Positions 30,940-41,335 of a stretch of DNA of 64,000 nt are shown piece by piece (positions within the stretch are counted from its first letter, which is position 1; every line of letters begins with the position of its first letter). The stretch is from NCBI GenBank assembly GCA_933822405.4, contig CAKOGP040001814.1:124001-188000 (forward strand), written 5' to 3'. Below the pieces are notes generated by a model that searched no databases, was not told the DNA's origin, and was given only the letters and a program-made list of their open reading frames with translations. Made by a program: the position numbers and the translations under genes. Source of the stretch: Cylindrotheca closterium (lineage: Eukaryota > Bacillariophyta > Bacillariophyceae > Bacillariales > Bacillariaceae).

Positions 30940-32025
30940 TTACCGGTAAGGCCTATCCACAGTCGCCATTGCTTCACGAATGTCCGATGGACTCACATAG
31001 GACGAAGTGGGTACCACTGGATTCAGGGGTAAATCAGAGGGGCTCACATAGGTATTGCTGCCGCCGGAACGAGGATAAGATTGTTGGCTGACGCCGCCGG
31101 AAGATGAAGCAGCATTATTGTTGTCATCGACCAAGACACAGCCTACAATGGGTGGTGCTTCCTCTCCAGCCGCAATGCCAGTGTTTGCGGTGGTTCCTTC
31201 GGGATAGGCGGATGCCATGGAAGGTGATGATCCGACTTGCGTTTCGTTTGGAGAAACAATAACTGCCGACGCAGTGGTTTCCACCGGTTGCGAAGAGGTA
31301 TAGGTGTTTCCAACCGGTTCCGAATTGGCGTATGTATTGTTGTTGTTGCTGTATCCATACGGATTGTTATACTCGGTGTCATTGACACCGAGGTTTGTCA
31401 TTGGAATGGAAGAGGGAGTAGAGTGCTGGCTGTTGTTGTTGTTGCTGTATGCATGTTGCTCTTGAATGTTGCTACTGCTATTGTCGCTGCCCTTTGTAGC
31501 CTTGTAAAAATGTATACCAATCAAGACGTAGCAACCCGCACATATTAGCGTTATGGCAATGGTACCAATCACGGCCGCTTCAATAATCTCTGGAATAATT
31601 GCTTCTACCACGTCGGTTGGATCCGAAGGATCGTACCGAATATCTACCGAATCTCCCAGGACGAAGTCGTCAACATCCTCGTCACATGCTGTGTCCATAA
31701 TAGTGGTAATGTTTCGTGCAGGGTCCTCGCCCACTGTAAAGAACTGTATTTTGGGACAGTACTCGGTGGTGTACTCGATGGTGTTGTCACCGTCGTCTTC
31801 GACTTCAACTTGTTCCTCCACGCCTACGATAGTGGCTGTGGTTTTGACATACGATTCAAAATATGAATCGGAATACCTCCAACCAGCAATGGCAGCGATC
31901 ATTATGCACAAACAACATACTGCTGCCGCAGTGGAAGTGATCAACGATCCACTGGTGCGAAACGGAGTGTAGTTTCCATTCCTTTGCCGCCTTTGGTTAT
32001 TTTGAGAATATGGAGTTTGCCTCAT
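30940..32025 (-). CDS. two-TM DUF3592-like protein with Asn/Ser-rich tail (no RING)
   Basis: 361 residues from an ATG at 32025. One membrane segment at about 31-50 (AAAVCCLCIMIAAIAGW) and a second at about 146-172. The loop of about 95 residues between them has TTATIVGV, YCPKIQFFTV, a second Cys, then GDSVDIRYDPSDPTDV. This is the DUF3592 pattern: a beta-rich extracytoplasmic domain between two helices, with a YxPxxP motif. The cytosolic tail is rich in Asn, Ser and Tyr. Closest relative in the window is 32501-33520. Function unknown. Confidence 0.75.
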   Translation of the reverse strand: MRQTPYSQNNQRRQRNGNYTPFRTSGSLITSTAAAVCCLCIMIAAIAGWRYSDSYFESYVKTTATIVGVEEQVEVEDDGDNTIEYTTEYCPKIQFFTVGEDPARNITTIMDTACDEDVDDFVLGDSVDIRYDPSDPTDVVEAIIPEIIEAAVIGTIAITLICAGCYVLIGIHFYKATKGSDNSSSNIQEQHAYSNNNNSQHSTPSSIPMTNLGVNDTEYNNPYGYSNNNNTYANSEPVGNTYTSSQPVETTASAVIVSPNETQVGSSPSMASAYPEGTTANTGIAAGEEAPPIVGCVLVDDNNNAASSSGGVSQQSYPRSGGSNTYVSPSDLPLNPVVPTSSYVSPSDIREAMATVDRPYR

Positions 32026-32500
32026 TGAAAAATCTTTAAGTTTCTTCCCAGTGGCGGTGCTAGTACTTGATATCGCCTCGCCCTCGAATGTGGTTGTACT
32101 CTATGCAACTATCAAAATACGGTATTGGGACACTGATTACCGGTATATTGTTCCATCATGTGTTTTTATGGTTGCGGTCACGAGCGGACCAACTGACTCC
32201 TCCGACCTATTTTAGCCCCTCCCTCCATCATTGGTTGTTCAATTTGGACAGGGACGATAGTAATAACTGAGAGAGCATATGAAACATGTAGCTATTCTAT
32301 TGCAACAGTACAAACTATAAATACATCTATATTTTGAATATTTTCTTTAGCGAGACATCCTTCCACATTGAACATCTCGTCATTCGATCCCACACTAGTA
32401 GATCGAATGAATCAATCCCAAATATATTGTTCCACGAAGTCTCGTTCCCCAATCATTGTTTTGCTATGTCGATACCACCACCGTCGATCCGCAGTTGTAT
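32026..32500. other. intergenic, no gene supported
   Basis: This is the upstream region of the 30940 gene, with an ACCGGTAT palindrome near 32140, and the 3' flank of the 32501 gene. Confidence 0.4.
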
Positions 32501-33520
32501 TTATGCTTCATGAATTTCAGATGGATGACTCACAAAGGATGATTCGGGTGGGTCCATGGGCAGGCTCGACGGACTCACATAGGTTTGGGTGCGTGGTGGT
32601 GCTGTGGTTGTATCAGACGGAATCAAGGTACAACCCACAATGGGTGGCACTTCGTCTCCTGCGGCAATGGCAGTACTTGTATAAGTTCCTTCGGGATAGA
32701 CTGGAATTGATATTGCTTCTGGGTGCACTTCGGGCGACGAGTGCATGGGAACTGCAGGTTCTGGGAATGCAGCCGATAGTGTGGTTTCAATTGGACCTCT
32801 TTCAAAGGGATCTGTTGCAGAATTGTATTCATTTCTGTCATTGTACCCATTGGGGGGCATATGCCGAGTGTGGTTCACATTGAGGTTTGCCATTTGAACA
32901 GATGATGGATTAGAGAAGTTGTTGGCATCTGAATCGGTAGTGTCGTATTGTGCCTTGTTCCTGGCTTTCAGAAGCTTGTAAAGAATGATCCCAATCACCA
33001 CACAACAACTCGAACAAAGCGCTGATATAGAAATTACACATATCATGGCCACTTCAACAATCGACGGAACAGACTCGTCTAAAACATCTGTCGGATCGGA
33101 AGGATCATACCGAATACCAACGGTTTCTCCCAGCTCTATCTCTCCTTTATTTTCCTTGCAGTCGAATTCCAGAACGGTGGTAATGTTTCGTGGATTAGCT
33201 CCGCCCACGGTGAAGAATTGGATTGTGGGACAGTACTTCGCGTCGAAGTCGTTGTTAAATGGGTCTAGCTTCTCGTTGCTATGTTGAAATTCATCCATCT
33301 CGGTTGTCCCTATTATGGTAGCTTGAGTCTCTACAAAGGCCTCAAAATAGGAAGACGAATACACCAGACCAGCAATACCACCAATGAGAACGCACAGACA
33401 GCATAGCCCTCCAACGCTAGAGAAAATTAGCGGACAAATGCTCTGGCAATCAGAACCCGTCCCGTTCGTTTGTCGTTGTTGGCTGCTACTGTGGAAATCA
33501 AGAGGATTCGTCTGCCTCAT
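32501..33520 (-). CDS. two-TM DUF3592-like protein, tandem paralogue (no RING)
   Basis: 339 residues from the first in-frame ATG at 33520, which aligns with the start of the 30940-32025 paralogue (both begin MRQT). Same plan: helix 1 (GGLCCLCVLIGGIAGLVY), loop with ETQATIIG, KYCPTIQFFTVGG, ITTVLEFDC and ETVGIRYDPSDPTDV, helix 2 (MICVISISALCSSCCVVIGIIL), then a polar tail ending in a VSHPSEIHEA segment. The tail also shares IAAGDEVPPIVGC with its neighbour, so part of the cytosolic tail is under constraint. Confidence 0.75.
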   Translation of the reverse strand: MRQTNPLDFHSSSQQRQTNGTGSDCQSICPLIFSSVGGLCCLCVLIGGIAGLVYSSSYFEAFVETQATIIGTTEMDEFQHSNEKLDPFNNDFDAKYCPTIQFFTVGGANPRNITTVLEFDCKENKGEIELGETVGIRYDPSDPTDVLDESVPSIVEVAMICVISISALCSSCCVVIGIILYKLLKARNKAQYDTTDSDANNFSNPSSVQMANLNVNHTRHMPPNGYNDRNEYNSATDPFERGPIETTLSAAFPEPAVPMHSSPEVHPEAISIPVYPEGTYTSTAIAAGDEVPPIVGCTLIPSDTTTAPPRTQTYVSPSSLPMDPPESSFVSHPSEIHEA

Positions 33521-33807
33521 TGGAGGTATAGTCTCCGATTTGACCTGCCAAAGATTCGACTTCTGTTGTGATGTAAACAACAGTATAATGCCCAATTCAA
33601 GGCTTGATGACAATTTTTAGTGCAAGTATGAAGTGAACAGTGTGTGTTATATTATCAACGCGGTATATTTTTTGAGGTCAGAAGATGATGAGCACTCGTT
33701 TTAGTCGAAACACAATTTTTGAAAATCTTGTTGGGAGAATGACAACTCTGGATAATAATATATAGCTTTGCTTCGTGACTGCTGCATGACCAGTCTATAA
33801 AAGATCA

Positions 33808-35214
33808 TCAGGGAATACCTTGTACTATTGCGTACGCTTTGTTGTTGTAGATGAAGTCAGTCTCTTCTCTTGAGGGGTCAAGAAAAGGTCTCATGCTTCT
33901 AAATGGGTTGGCTGTTGGGGGCATCTTTTCTTGAAAACCCATATCCTTCAGTATCCTAACGTCATTTTGGACTTCCGAAAAGTTGAGCCCGGTGATGCAA
34001 AGAGGAACTCCCGTTCTTGTCCTTACCAATTCCACTGTTGACCTCCAATTCACGAAATGGGATGGATCATGAAATCCAGGATTAAACGCCATAAACAAAT
34101 CGGGAACCGGACCGCTGGCAACAGAGCTATTATGGTAGAGGTCTTTGACATGGTCTACGGTTCCGTCCAAATGGCATGGTACTTCAGATGGAAAAAGGAA
34201 ATGAGAATATGAGTACGAATAGTTTCGTAGGCTTGGCCCTACCACCACTATATCGAGTCGTTTCAATTGCGGGTTCAGTCTCCCCAATTCAATGAATGCC
34301 CGTGTAACCGAAATTTCGTGGCTGGCACCACCCAAGATATGAATACGTAACTCTGACTTTTTCAGCAAGTTCAATTTCCCCAGTAGCATTTGAGTCGTCA
34401 TTGCCAACGTCAGCCCATTGGTCAGAAAACAGGTAATAGGTGCCATGAATCGAAGAGCACTGATAGGCAACCCAACGCCCATATCAAAATCATTCCCTTT
34501 CTTTTCGAAATATTCAATCCAATCCTTTGGATTAAATGTATCTTTGCAATTCGTATCGCTGGCTGCCAAAAGAGGCTGCCCTTTTTCGACCACCATTCCA
34601 GAACAGCATAAATAGATCAAGTACAATTCGCATTCTTGCTGGTCGCCATTATGAAAAGTTTCCCAAGTGACATCTTCATTTCCGAGGCATGACTTGCATA
34701 TGGCGACGCCATTGCAGCTTGGGCAAACGACCAAATCCACGCCCGAGATCCGACCTGATCGATAACATTGGCGACAGTGGGGCTGAACCAATGCAATTTG
34801 TATGGGGGGAGTGTGACTCAAGTCTCCGACCCAAATGCTCATGAGCTTTATATTTCTTTCATTTTGTCGACGGTTCCATTCCGTCCAATCGATCTTCTCA
34901 TCAATTTCGTCATTGATGTCACTGACTTTATTGAAAGCCTTGCACCACTTCTTGTGTGTAGACCAGTCCTTCTTTTGGTGATCCCGACAGCAATACTTTA
35001 CAACTTTGCATCCCGAGCATCGCACCAAGTTGAGACTCTGTAGGCCTCCTCGTTTGCAACCATTGCACGAGTAAGGATGATAGCTGTCCCAGTTAGCGAC
35101 CATGGTGTTGCTGAAATTCGAGTCGCTCATCCACTGTCCATTGCGGAACATTTCGAACCATCCGTCATGCCATAGATTGTCTTTGCCTTCGTAATAATCC
35201 TTTGTCTTGCTCAT
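33808..35214 (-). CDS. MYND zinc finger protein with MSS51-C-like domain, copy 1
   Basis: 468 residues. A MYND finger covers residues about 50-91: CNGC, LVRCSGCKVVKYC, RDHQKKDWSTHKKWC. A second Cys cluster (HCRQC, VVCPSCNGVAICKSC) lies at about 147-178. The C-terminal half (GLTLAMTTQMLLGKL, LRIHILGGASHE, LKRLDIVVVGP) resembles the C-terminal domain of the yeast mitochondrial translation activator MSS51 and related eukaryotic MYND proteins. No clear mitochondrial presequence or membrane segment is seen. MYND fingers bind proline-rich peptides. Tandem paralogue of 35665-37080. Confidence 0.8.
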   Translation of the reverse strand: MSKTKDYYEGKDNLWHDGWFEMFRNGQWMSDSNFSNTMVANWDSYHPYSCNGCKRGGLQSLNLVRCSGCKVVKYCCRDHQKKDWSTHKKWCKAFNKVSDINDEIDEKIDWTEWNRRQNERNIKLMSIWVGDLSHTPPIQIALVQPHCRQCYRSGRISGVDLVVCPSCNGVAICKSCLGNEDVTWETFHNGDQQECELYLIYLCCSGMVVEKGQPLLAASDTNCKDTFNPKDWIEYFEKKGNDFDMGVGLPISALRFMAPITCFLTNGLTLAMTTQMLLGKLNLLKKSELRIHILGGASHEISVTRAFIELGRLNPQLKRLDIVVVGPSLRNYSYSYSHFLFPSEVPCHLDGTVDHVKDLYHNSSVASGPVPDLFMAFNPGFHDPSHFVNWRSTVELVRTRTGVPLCITGLNFSEVQNDVRILKDMGFQEKMPPTANPFRSMRPFLDPSREETDFIYNNKAYAIVQGIP

Positions 35215-35664
35215 CTTGTTGGCTGATACAAAGAGCCTTTGTTGTATGCCTGCAGTAAGGTGTTGTGTGAGTTTGGGATGAAATCCGTACTATGTTGGAA
35301 TATAGTCTCTCTCATCATCGCAGCATGAAATAAAAACCTCCCGTCTCATCTGTGATGACGTCACGCTTACTGCAACCCTTCAGCTACCACAATAATAGTC
35401 GGTACAGCATATACCACGGTAAGTAGATATTGCTCAACGTTGTTGCAGCATTGCCTGATTCAAGGCTTGATGACAATTTGGGCAAGGGAAGCGGAATACA
35501 ACAACAATAATGGTTTGTTTCGAGCGGATGTTGAAAAAAAGTGAAGACGAAGACTCGTTTTCGTCTTAAGATTTAAAAGGTTAACTCTCAGTGTAATACA
35601 GCCCCCGTTGATCTGTCCCGTTGCTGTTGCTTCATGAATGCGGGAAGGTCGGTATGTAGGATTT
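35215..35664. other. intergenic between the two MYND genes
   Basis: Upstream of copy 1 and 3' flank of copy 2. The sequence CAAGGCTTGATGACAATTT at about 35462 recurs at about 33599, each about 200 bp beyond a MYND stop codon. So the duplication included 3' flanking DNA. Confidence 0.5.
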
Positions 35665-37080
35665 TTAGGCAACCCCTTGCACTATTGCGTACGCTTTGTT
35701 GTTGTAGATGAAGTCAGTCTCTTCTCTTGAGGGGTCAAGAAAAGGTCTCGTGCTGCGAAACGGGTTGGCTGTTGGGGGTACCTTTTCTTGAAAACCCACC
35801 CCTTTCAGTACCTTAACGTCATTGTGGACTTCCGAAAAGTTGAACCCGGTGATGCAAAGAGGAACCCCTGTTCTTGTCTTCACCAATTCCAATGTTGACC
35901 GCCAAGTCACGAAATGGGATGGTTCTTGAAATCCAGGATTAAACGCCACAAACAAATCGGGGACCGGACCGCTTGCAGCAGGGCACCTGTGGTAGAGGCC
36001 AGAGACATGGTCTACGGTTCCTTCCAAATGGCATGGTGCTTCTTCAGATGAAAGAACGAATTGGGGATAAGAGTGCGAATAGTTGTTTGGTAGGTTTGGC
36101 CCTACCATCACTATATCCAGTCGTTTCAATTGCGGGTTTAGTCTCCCAAGCTCCAGAAATGCCCGAGTAGCAATAAATTCCTGGCCTTCAGCTCCCAAAA
36201 TATGAATACTCAATTCTGATTTCTTCAACAAGCTCAATTCCCCAAGGAACATTTGAATAGTCATTGGGAGTGTCAGCCCATCAGTCAGAAAACATACAAT
36301 AGGAGCCATGATTCGGAGAGCACTGATAGGCCCGTCAAGCCAAGTACCAAAATCATTCCCCTTCTTTTCGAAATAGTCAATCCAATCTTTTGGACAGAAT
36401 GTTTCTGTGCAATTCGTATGGCTGGGTCTAAGCACAGGCTTCTCGTGTTCGACAATCATAGCAGAACAGCATAGATAGATCAAGTATGATTCGCATTCCT
36501 GCTTGTCACCGTTATGAAAAGTTTCCCAAGTGGTGTCAGTTTCATGCCCGAGGCATGACTTGCATACGGCGACGCCATTGCAACTTGGGCAAACGACCAA
36601 ATCCACGCCCGAGATCCGACCGGATCGAAAACATCGGCTACAGTGAGGCTGAACCCATGCAATTTGAACGTTAATGGAATGTCTCAAATCTCCTCGCACC
36701 ATGTTCATGATCTTTCTACTTGTTTCATTTTGTCGACGGCTCCATTCCGTCCAATCGATCTTCTCATCAGCTTCGTCATTGATGTCGCTGACTTTACTGA
36801 AAGCCTTGCACCAACTCTTGTGCATAGGCCAGTCCTTCTTTTGATGGTCTCGACAGCAATATTTTACAACTCTGCATCCCGAGCATCGCACCAAGTTGAG
36901 ACTCTGTAGGCCTCCTCGTTTGCAAGTATTGCATGAATAAGGATGATAGCTGTCCCATTCAGGGCTCATGGTGCTGCTGAAATCCGGGTTGCTCATCCAC
37001 TTTCCCTTACGAAACATTTCGAACCATCTGTCATGCCATAGCTTGTCTTTGCCTTCGTAATAATCCTTTGTCTCGCTCAT
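35665..37080 (-). CDS. MYND zinc finger protein with MSS51-C-like domain, copy 2
   Basis: 471 residues, closely similar to copy 1 end to end: same YYEGKD start, MYND finger with CNTCKRGG and LVRCSGCRVVKYC, second Cys cluster and MSS51-C-like half ending in NKAYAIVQG. Differences are scattered substitutions and a few small insertions, so both copies look functional. Both are on the minus strand with the DUF3592-like genes on either side. Confidence 0.8.
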   Translation of the reverse strand: MSETKDYYEGKDKLWHDRWFEMFRKGKWMSNPDFSSTMSPEWDSYHPYSCNTCKRGGLQSLNLVRCSGCRVVKYCCRDHQKKDWPMHKSWCKAFSKVSDINDEADEKIDWTEWSRRQNETSRKIMNMVRGDLRHSINVQIAWVQPHCSRCFRSGRISGVDLVVCPSCNGVAVCKSCLGHETDTTWETFHNGDKQECESYLIYLCCSAMIVEHEKPVLRPSHTNCTETFCPKDWIDYFEKKGNDFGTWLDGPISALRIMAPIVCFLTDGLTLPMTIQMFLGELSLLKKSELSIHILGAEGQEFIATRAFLELGRLNPQLKRLDIVMVGPNLPNNYSHSYPQFVLSSEEAPCHLEGTVDHVSGLYHRCPAASGPVPDLFVAFNPGFQEPSHFVTWRSTLELVKTRTGVPLCITGFNFSEVHNDVKVLKGVGFQEKVPPTANPFRSTRPFLDPSREETDFIYNNKAYAIVQGVA

Positions 37081-37603
37081 CTTGTAGGTTGATGTTACAA
37101 AGAGTCCTTATTATATCCACAAGTTCTGTGACTTTGAAATGAATGGTCTCTATCGTTTCCGTTCGCTGACATGCCATCTGGTGGTGACGTACGTCACTAC
37201 CGTCGTCCGGTCATAGCATCGGAACTAATATCGACAGTGGGGTAGGTGTCCCATTGCGATGGATAAATGATTATCCATTCTATTTCTTATCCAAACAAGG
37301 TACGTACACTGTACGTACTGACAAGTACCACAGTGCCCCGTGTGCCCCAAATCTTTAGTCCGTGAAGAGTCCGTGAAGAGTCCGTGAAGAGTCCGTGAAG
37401 AGTCCGTGAAGAGCATGTGAAAATTAGTCAAGGATACCCGAGAACTCTACATCAAAAAAGTGCGGCGCACCAAAAGCCTACAGGTGTATTAGGATGGACA
37501 ATAAATCGACAAATGATTGGTGCAAGCAACCATAGTCGTTTGTCCATCAATTCATTCATGTCCCGAACAAGAATTTTGTTTTCAAAATTAGAATTACATT
37601 TGC
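37081..37603. other. intergenic with an 11-bp tandem repeat
   Basis: Upstream region of the MYND copy 2 gene and 3' flank of the first RING gene. A TACGTACACTGTACGTA palindrome lies near 37301 and the tandem repeat at 37357-37411. Confidence 0.5.
37357..37411. repeat. five tandem copies of AGTCCGTGAAG
   Basis: Five perfect 11-bp units, followed by a degenerate sixth (AGCATGTGAAA). Confidence 0.92.
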
Positions 37604-39196
37604 TTACTCCTCTAAATTAGTATTCATCAGATCGACACGGCACAATGGACAGGCATCATGTCGGTGCAACCAGGCTTCAATGCACTGTTGGTGAAAGACA
37701 TGGTCACATCCATCGCTTTTGGCCGTGCAGATTTTGTCACCTGGTTGATAGTTTTCTAGACAGATGCAACATTCAGGTGCAGAAGGAGCCAAAGCAGCAT
37801 TAGTCCAAGAAGAAATGAGGTTTGTGGCACCAGCAAGCGACCATGCAGATTCTTGCTCTTGAGGCGGCTGCTGTTGTTGTTGCGCTTCCTTCTTGGTATC
37901 GTTCCTCTCGGTTCCTTCGCTACCCTGATTGTTGCTCCCAGCGTCAGTGTCCGTTTCAGCTTCCGTGTTGGAAGCACTATTTTCATCCCTGTTATCCCTT
38001 TTCGTGAGGTCCAACTCCATATCGTCCTCCTTACTTGTATTCCCCTGCAATGGATCGTCCTTTTGTTCCTGTTGCGCCTCGATATCATCGTGCAGTGGAG
38101 TTTCTTTGCCTTTCTGACCTCCATCAGATGCTTTGTTATTACAGCCGCAACCAGCTTGGCAAGCGCACTGGTTGCCTTCACCGTCTTCCTCGCCATTAAG
38201 GCACAGCCGCCTGATATTCGCTGCATCAGTGTTGCTCAAATCTTCCAAGACCGTTTGAAAGTGAAACTTGGTCTTCATCAGAGCCTCCCGCTCTTCACGA
38301 GTTTGCGCAATCTCGTTTGGATTGCCGCCGTCATTCATGTTCAAATGATCACGCCCCGATTGCGGGAAAATGACCCGAGACATATCCGGCTGCGACCGCC
38401 ACAAATATATACTGCACAAGAGGTATCCCACAGTAAAAAAGACTGTCACTCCCACTGTCAAACGTAGGGTATTTTGGGCATGAGAATACAGGGACTCTTC
38501 AATGATTTCTTGCGGAGCGGCAGGATTGTACAATATGCCAAACATGTTTCCCACAATAATGTCCGTGGGATCATAGGAACAATAGGTATCACTGACTGCA
38601 GTAATGGTTATATCGTCATCGACAAGCTGAAATTGGACTTCCGCGCAATAGACCAATCGTCCTCCAAATCCTGGCTCCATAGGTGGCGGAGTGGTGGTGG
38701 GAGCCGCTGTGGCACTGTTGGTATCAGTATCGTCCAAGTCCTTGTTCGAATCGCCGTCTCCGTTGCTATCGGTGACGTTGTTGCCATCGTTGCCTTGGGT
38801 ACTGCTGTTTCCAGTGCCAGTCGTGTTGCCGATATCGTCCACTATGTCAATGTTGTTGATGAGACTATTATTGCCATCCGTAATGTTATCAAACAGGTTG
38901 GACTGATTTCCTAGCAAACTGTCCGCTGCAAAATTGGGAATATTACTGCTGATGAGTCGTCTCTGACTCCGGTTATTATTTCGATAGTGCACGGAGATGT
39001 TGCGACCAATAATCAAGGCATCCGCCTCTATCCATTCATCAAAGAATTTGCTGACGTAACCCAGCGAAGTCACTGCGGAGATGAGCATATTAATGCACCA
39101 AATCATGGCGAAGAATGAACCACATATGGAACTGCTTCGGCAAAATTGCTTGCAATCATGGTAAGTTCGAGTTCGAGATCGAGATCGGACTGGCAT
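37604..39196 (-). CDS. transmembrane RING-H2 protein with DUF3592-like ectodomain, member 1
   Basis: 530 residues from the first in-frame ATG at 39196. Helix 1 (FFAMIWCINMLISAVTSLGYV) is followed by WIEADALIIGRN, a long Asn/Asp-rich insertion, then VYCAEVQFQ, ITAVSDTYC and GILYNPAAPQEIIE. Helix 2 (LTVGVTVFFTVGYLLCSIYLW) comes next. The cytosolic part has FHFQTVLEDLSNTDAANIRRL, an acidic linker, and a C-terminal RING-H2 finger: CCICLENYQPGD, DHVFHQQC, ACPLCR. RING-H2 proteins usually act as E3 ubiquitin ligases, here tethered to a membrane. The longest member of the array, owing to the ectodomain insertion. Confidence 0.82.
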   Translation of the reverse strand: MPVRSRSRTRTYHDCKQFCRSSSICGSFFAMIWCINMLISAVTSLGYVSKFFDEWIEADALIIGRNISVHYRNNNRSQRRLISSNIPNFAADSLLGNQSNLFDNITDGNNSLINNIDIVDDIGNTTGTGNSSTQGNDGNNVTDSNGDGDSNKDLDDTDTNSATAAPTTTPPPMEPGFGGRLVYCAEVQFQLVDDDITITAVSDTYCSYDPTDIIVGNMFGILYNPAAPQEIIEESLYSHAQNTLRLTVGVTVFFTVGYLLCSIYLWRSQPDMSRVIFPQSGRDHLNMNDGGNPNEIAQTREEREALMKTKFHFQTVLEDLSNTDAANIRRLCLNGEEDGEGNQCACQAGCGCNNKASDGGQKGKETPLHDDIEAQQEQKDDPLQGNTSKEDDMELDLTKRDNRDENSASNTEAETDTDAGSNNQGSEGTERNDTKKEAQQQQQPPQEQESAWSLAGATNLISSWTNAALAPSAPECCICLENYQPGDKICTAKSDGCDHVFHQQCIEAWLHRHDACPLCRVDLMNTNLEE

Positions 39197-39801
39197 GGTA
39201 TTGGATTTGAGTTTTTCAAGATTCTGAATGAACCTTCTTGCTTCAGAGTCAGTCTTTGTGTACGGGTAGTGATTTTTTAAATGGAACAATGCGATACGAA
39301 ATTGCGGATACGCTGAGCTTCAGCTTTTATGATGATGATAGACGATGTATCCTTTACTCCTTTACAAAGAGGGAGAAAATCAATCCACAGCTGTTGGTAA
39401 CGAAAACAAGTGAAGAGTGAACGACAAAGTGCCTCTCTCCTTTTTTGTTGCGGTCGTGTCCCACTTTTCTTTCGGATTTCGGTTTTTTGGAGAGCGTGGC
39501 TTGCGCTGAACGGAACTAGTGCAGACAGACAGTATGATCGTATTAGTCGTGCGTAATTTGCATTACTGTATTCCATTTCAAGGTCTGGACCGGTACCGGT
39601 ATTAATACATACTCGTAGTAGGCTTATGGCAGTGTCGCTTATTGCACACGCAGCATTACACAGTTGATTTACTATCTACAGAGCAACTTTGAAAAGCAGA
39701 CAAAAATGTTATTATAGATTAAACTTTTGGTCTCTGTGACCCAATTCTTGCCCCCTCCAAGAACCACAACACAAACGATATCATCCTTACTCGGAACAAT
39801 T
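39197..39801. other. intergenic, no gene supported
   Basis: Upstream of RING member 1 and 3' flank of member 2. ACCGGTACCGGTATT lies near 39590. Confidence 0.4.
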
Positions 39802-40872
39802 TCACTTATCCTGCACCAGATTAACACGGCATAATGGGCAGTGATCATGACGTTGTAACCATTCCAAGAGACATGCCTTGTGAAAGACATGCTTGCAATC
39901 ATCGGTCGTCATTGGAGTGCAAATGTGTTCACCTTGACAGTACTTTTCCATACAGATGCAACACTCATCGCCGTGGCTGCCGTACGGTAGTTGCGAGGTC
40001 TCTTCAGTACTAGTGCTAGGTTCTGTAGTATGAGAGCCATCCTCAGATGCTGATTTCGTCAGTGATGGTGCAAATGACGCATCCGCTCCATTTTCGGACA
40101 CCGTTTCAAATCGAAAATACTTCATGATCTTTTCCTCTCGATCCCGTTTACGCCGTTCCATCTCTTCGGATGTCAACTCGATGCCGACCTCTTCGTCGTC
40201 TCGGCCTCGCCTGGGAACTCCAGGGCGACGACGATGGGCATTCCGCTCCAACCCAATTGCCACATCTCTCTTTCTCCAAAGAAAGACAGCGCAACCCAAA
40301 AAGCCTAGTGCAAAAACGAATACAATGGCAGTTGCACCGATCAAGGCGCTCAAGGAATCGTCTATAATTTCCTTTTCCAAAAATTCTCGCGTGTTTCCAG
40401 GATTGTAAAGGATTTCAAACTCTTCTCCAATCACAACCTCGGTAGGCAAGTCTCCACAATTCGTCAAGCTTGTCGCCGTCACTTTTTCTCCGTTCCCAGT
40501 CTCATAGGTCATTAGGGCACAGTAGAATGGGTCATCCGTAAAGAATGGTAGGAACGGGCCCACGGATTTAATGCCAGGATACGTCTTGTTGCGTCCCGTC
40601 ACCAAAGCCCAGGATTGATCCCAACTACCAAATTCTTGGCGGATCTTGTGGTAGTTGATGGATGCGCTGATTCCTTTATTGAGATACCAGCCACATGCCA
40701 CGAGTGACGCAAAGATGGACGCGTAGATGATGAGCTTGCGGGATCGGTCACTAGAAGAGGATTCCTGCGGTGTTGTGGAAGAGTTTTCTTCAGGAAGTGG
40801 GGCATCGATAGGTGGTGACGAAGCGGACGCGGACGCGGACGCGGAAGGTGAAGATGATGCAGGAGTCGTCAT
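39802..40872 (-). CDS. transmembrane RING-H2 protein with DUF3592-like ectodomain, member 2
   Basis: 356 residues. The N-terminus is a Ser/Ala/Pro-rich stretch, then helix 1 (IIYASIFASLVACGWYL). The ectodomain has SWALVTGRN, YCALMTYE, a Cys in LTNCGDLP and EFEILYNPGNTREFLE. Helix 2 is ATAIVFVFALGFLGCAVFLW. The cytosolic linker has an Arg-rich stretch and FRFETVSE, then the RING-H2 finger CCICMEKYCQGEHIC, CKHVFHKAC, HCPLCR. This is the most diverged member around the juxtamembrane motif. Confidence 0.8.
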   Translation of the reverse strand: MTTPASSSPSASASASASSPPIDAPLPEENSSTTPQESSSSDRSRKLIIYASIFASLVACGWYLNKGISASINYHKIRQEFGSWDQSWALVTGRNKTYPGIKSVGPFLPFFTDDPFYCALMTYETGNGEKVTATSLTNCGDLPTEVVIGEEFEILYNPGNTREFLEKEIIDDSLSALIGATAIVFVFALGFLGCAVFLWRKRDVAIGLERNAHRRRPGVPRRGRDDEEVGIELTSEEMERRKRDREEKIMKYFRFETVSENGADASFAPSLTKSASEDGSHTTEPSTSTEETSQLPYGSHGDECCICMEKYCQGEHICTPMTTDDCKHVFHKACLLEWLQRHDHCPLCRVNLVQDK

Positions 40873-41335
40873 TATTGAGCGAGATAAAGTCTTTTTGTAG
40901 AGAGCGGGTGCTTCACTTTGACTTCCTCTAATGAATCTCCTGGTGAAACGCGTTGTTCAAGTTGATACAAATGCTGAAGAATTTGTGGTCCGATGACACA
41001 GCGAAATTCGTTTCTATTTTGGATCGCACCGTGAATGAAAATTTGGCGGTGTTTAACGCGTGGCTTTCTGATTGTGCGAAGAATCCACAGTTCCTTTCTA
41101 CTCGCAATATCGCGCTAACTATCGTTGATACCGCCATGACATCAAATTCAAAAAGATACTGAATGCAATATTGCCTGGGCAAAATCAAAAAAGTTTCATC
41201 AGATATGGGCTACCGTATACCGGTACAGCAATAGATGGTGTTCCATTTCTTTTCTCTGGCAAAATAAAAAAATTACAGTTATACAGTAGGGAACAATTAC
41301 ACAATAGGGAACAATTACACAGTAGGGAACTCCAT
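40873..41335. other. intergenic, no gene supported
   Basis: Short open frames on both strands at 40928-41188 lack features. A TATACCGGTAC element lies near 41217. Four short CA-containing repeats (GGGAACAATTACACA and variants) lie at 41288-41332. Confidence 0.4.

Noticed and set aside
35460..35672. Remnant of a DUF3592 gene end between the MYND genes (PSRIHEA)
   Set aside because: The match to the VSHPSEIHEA tail covers only a few residues. The better explanation is duplicated MYND 3' flank.
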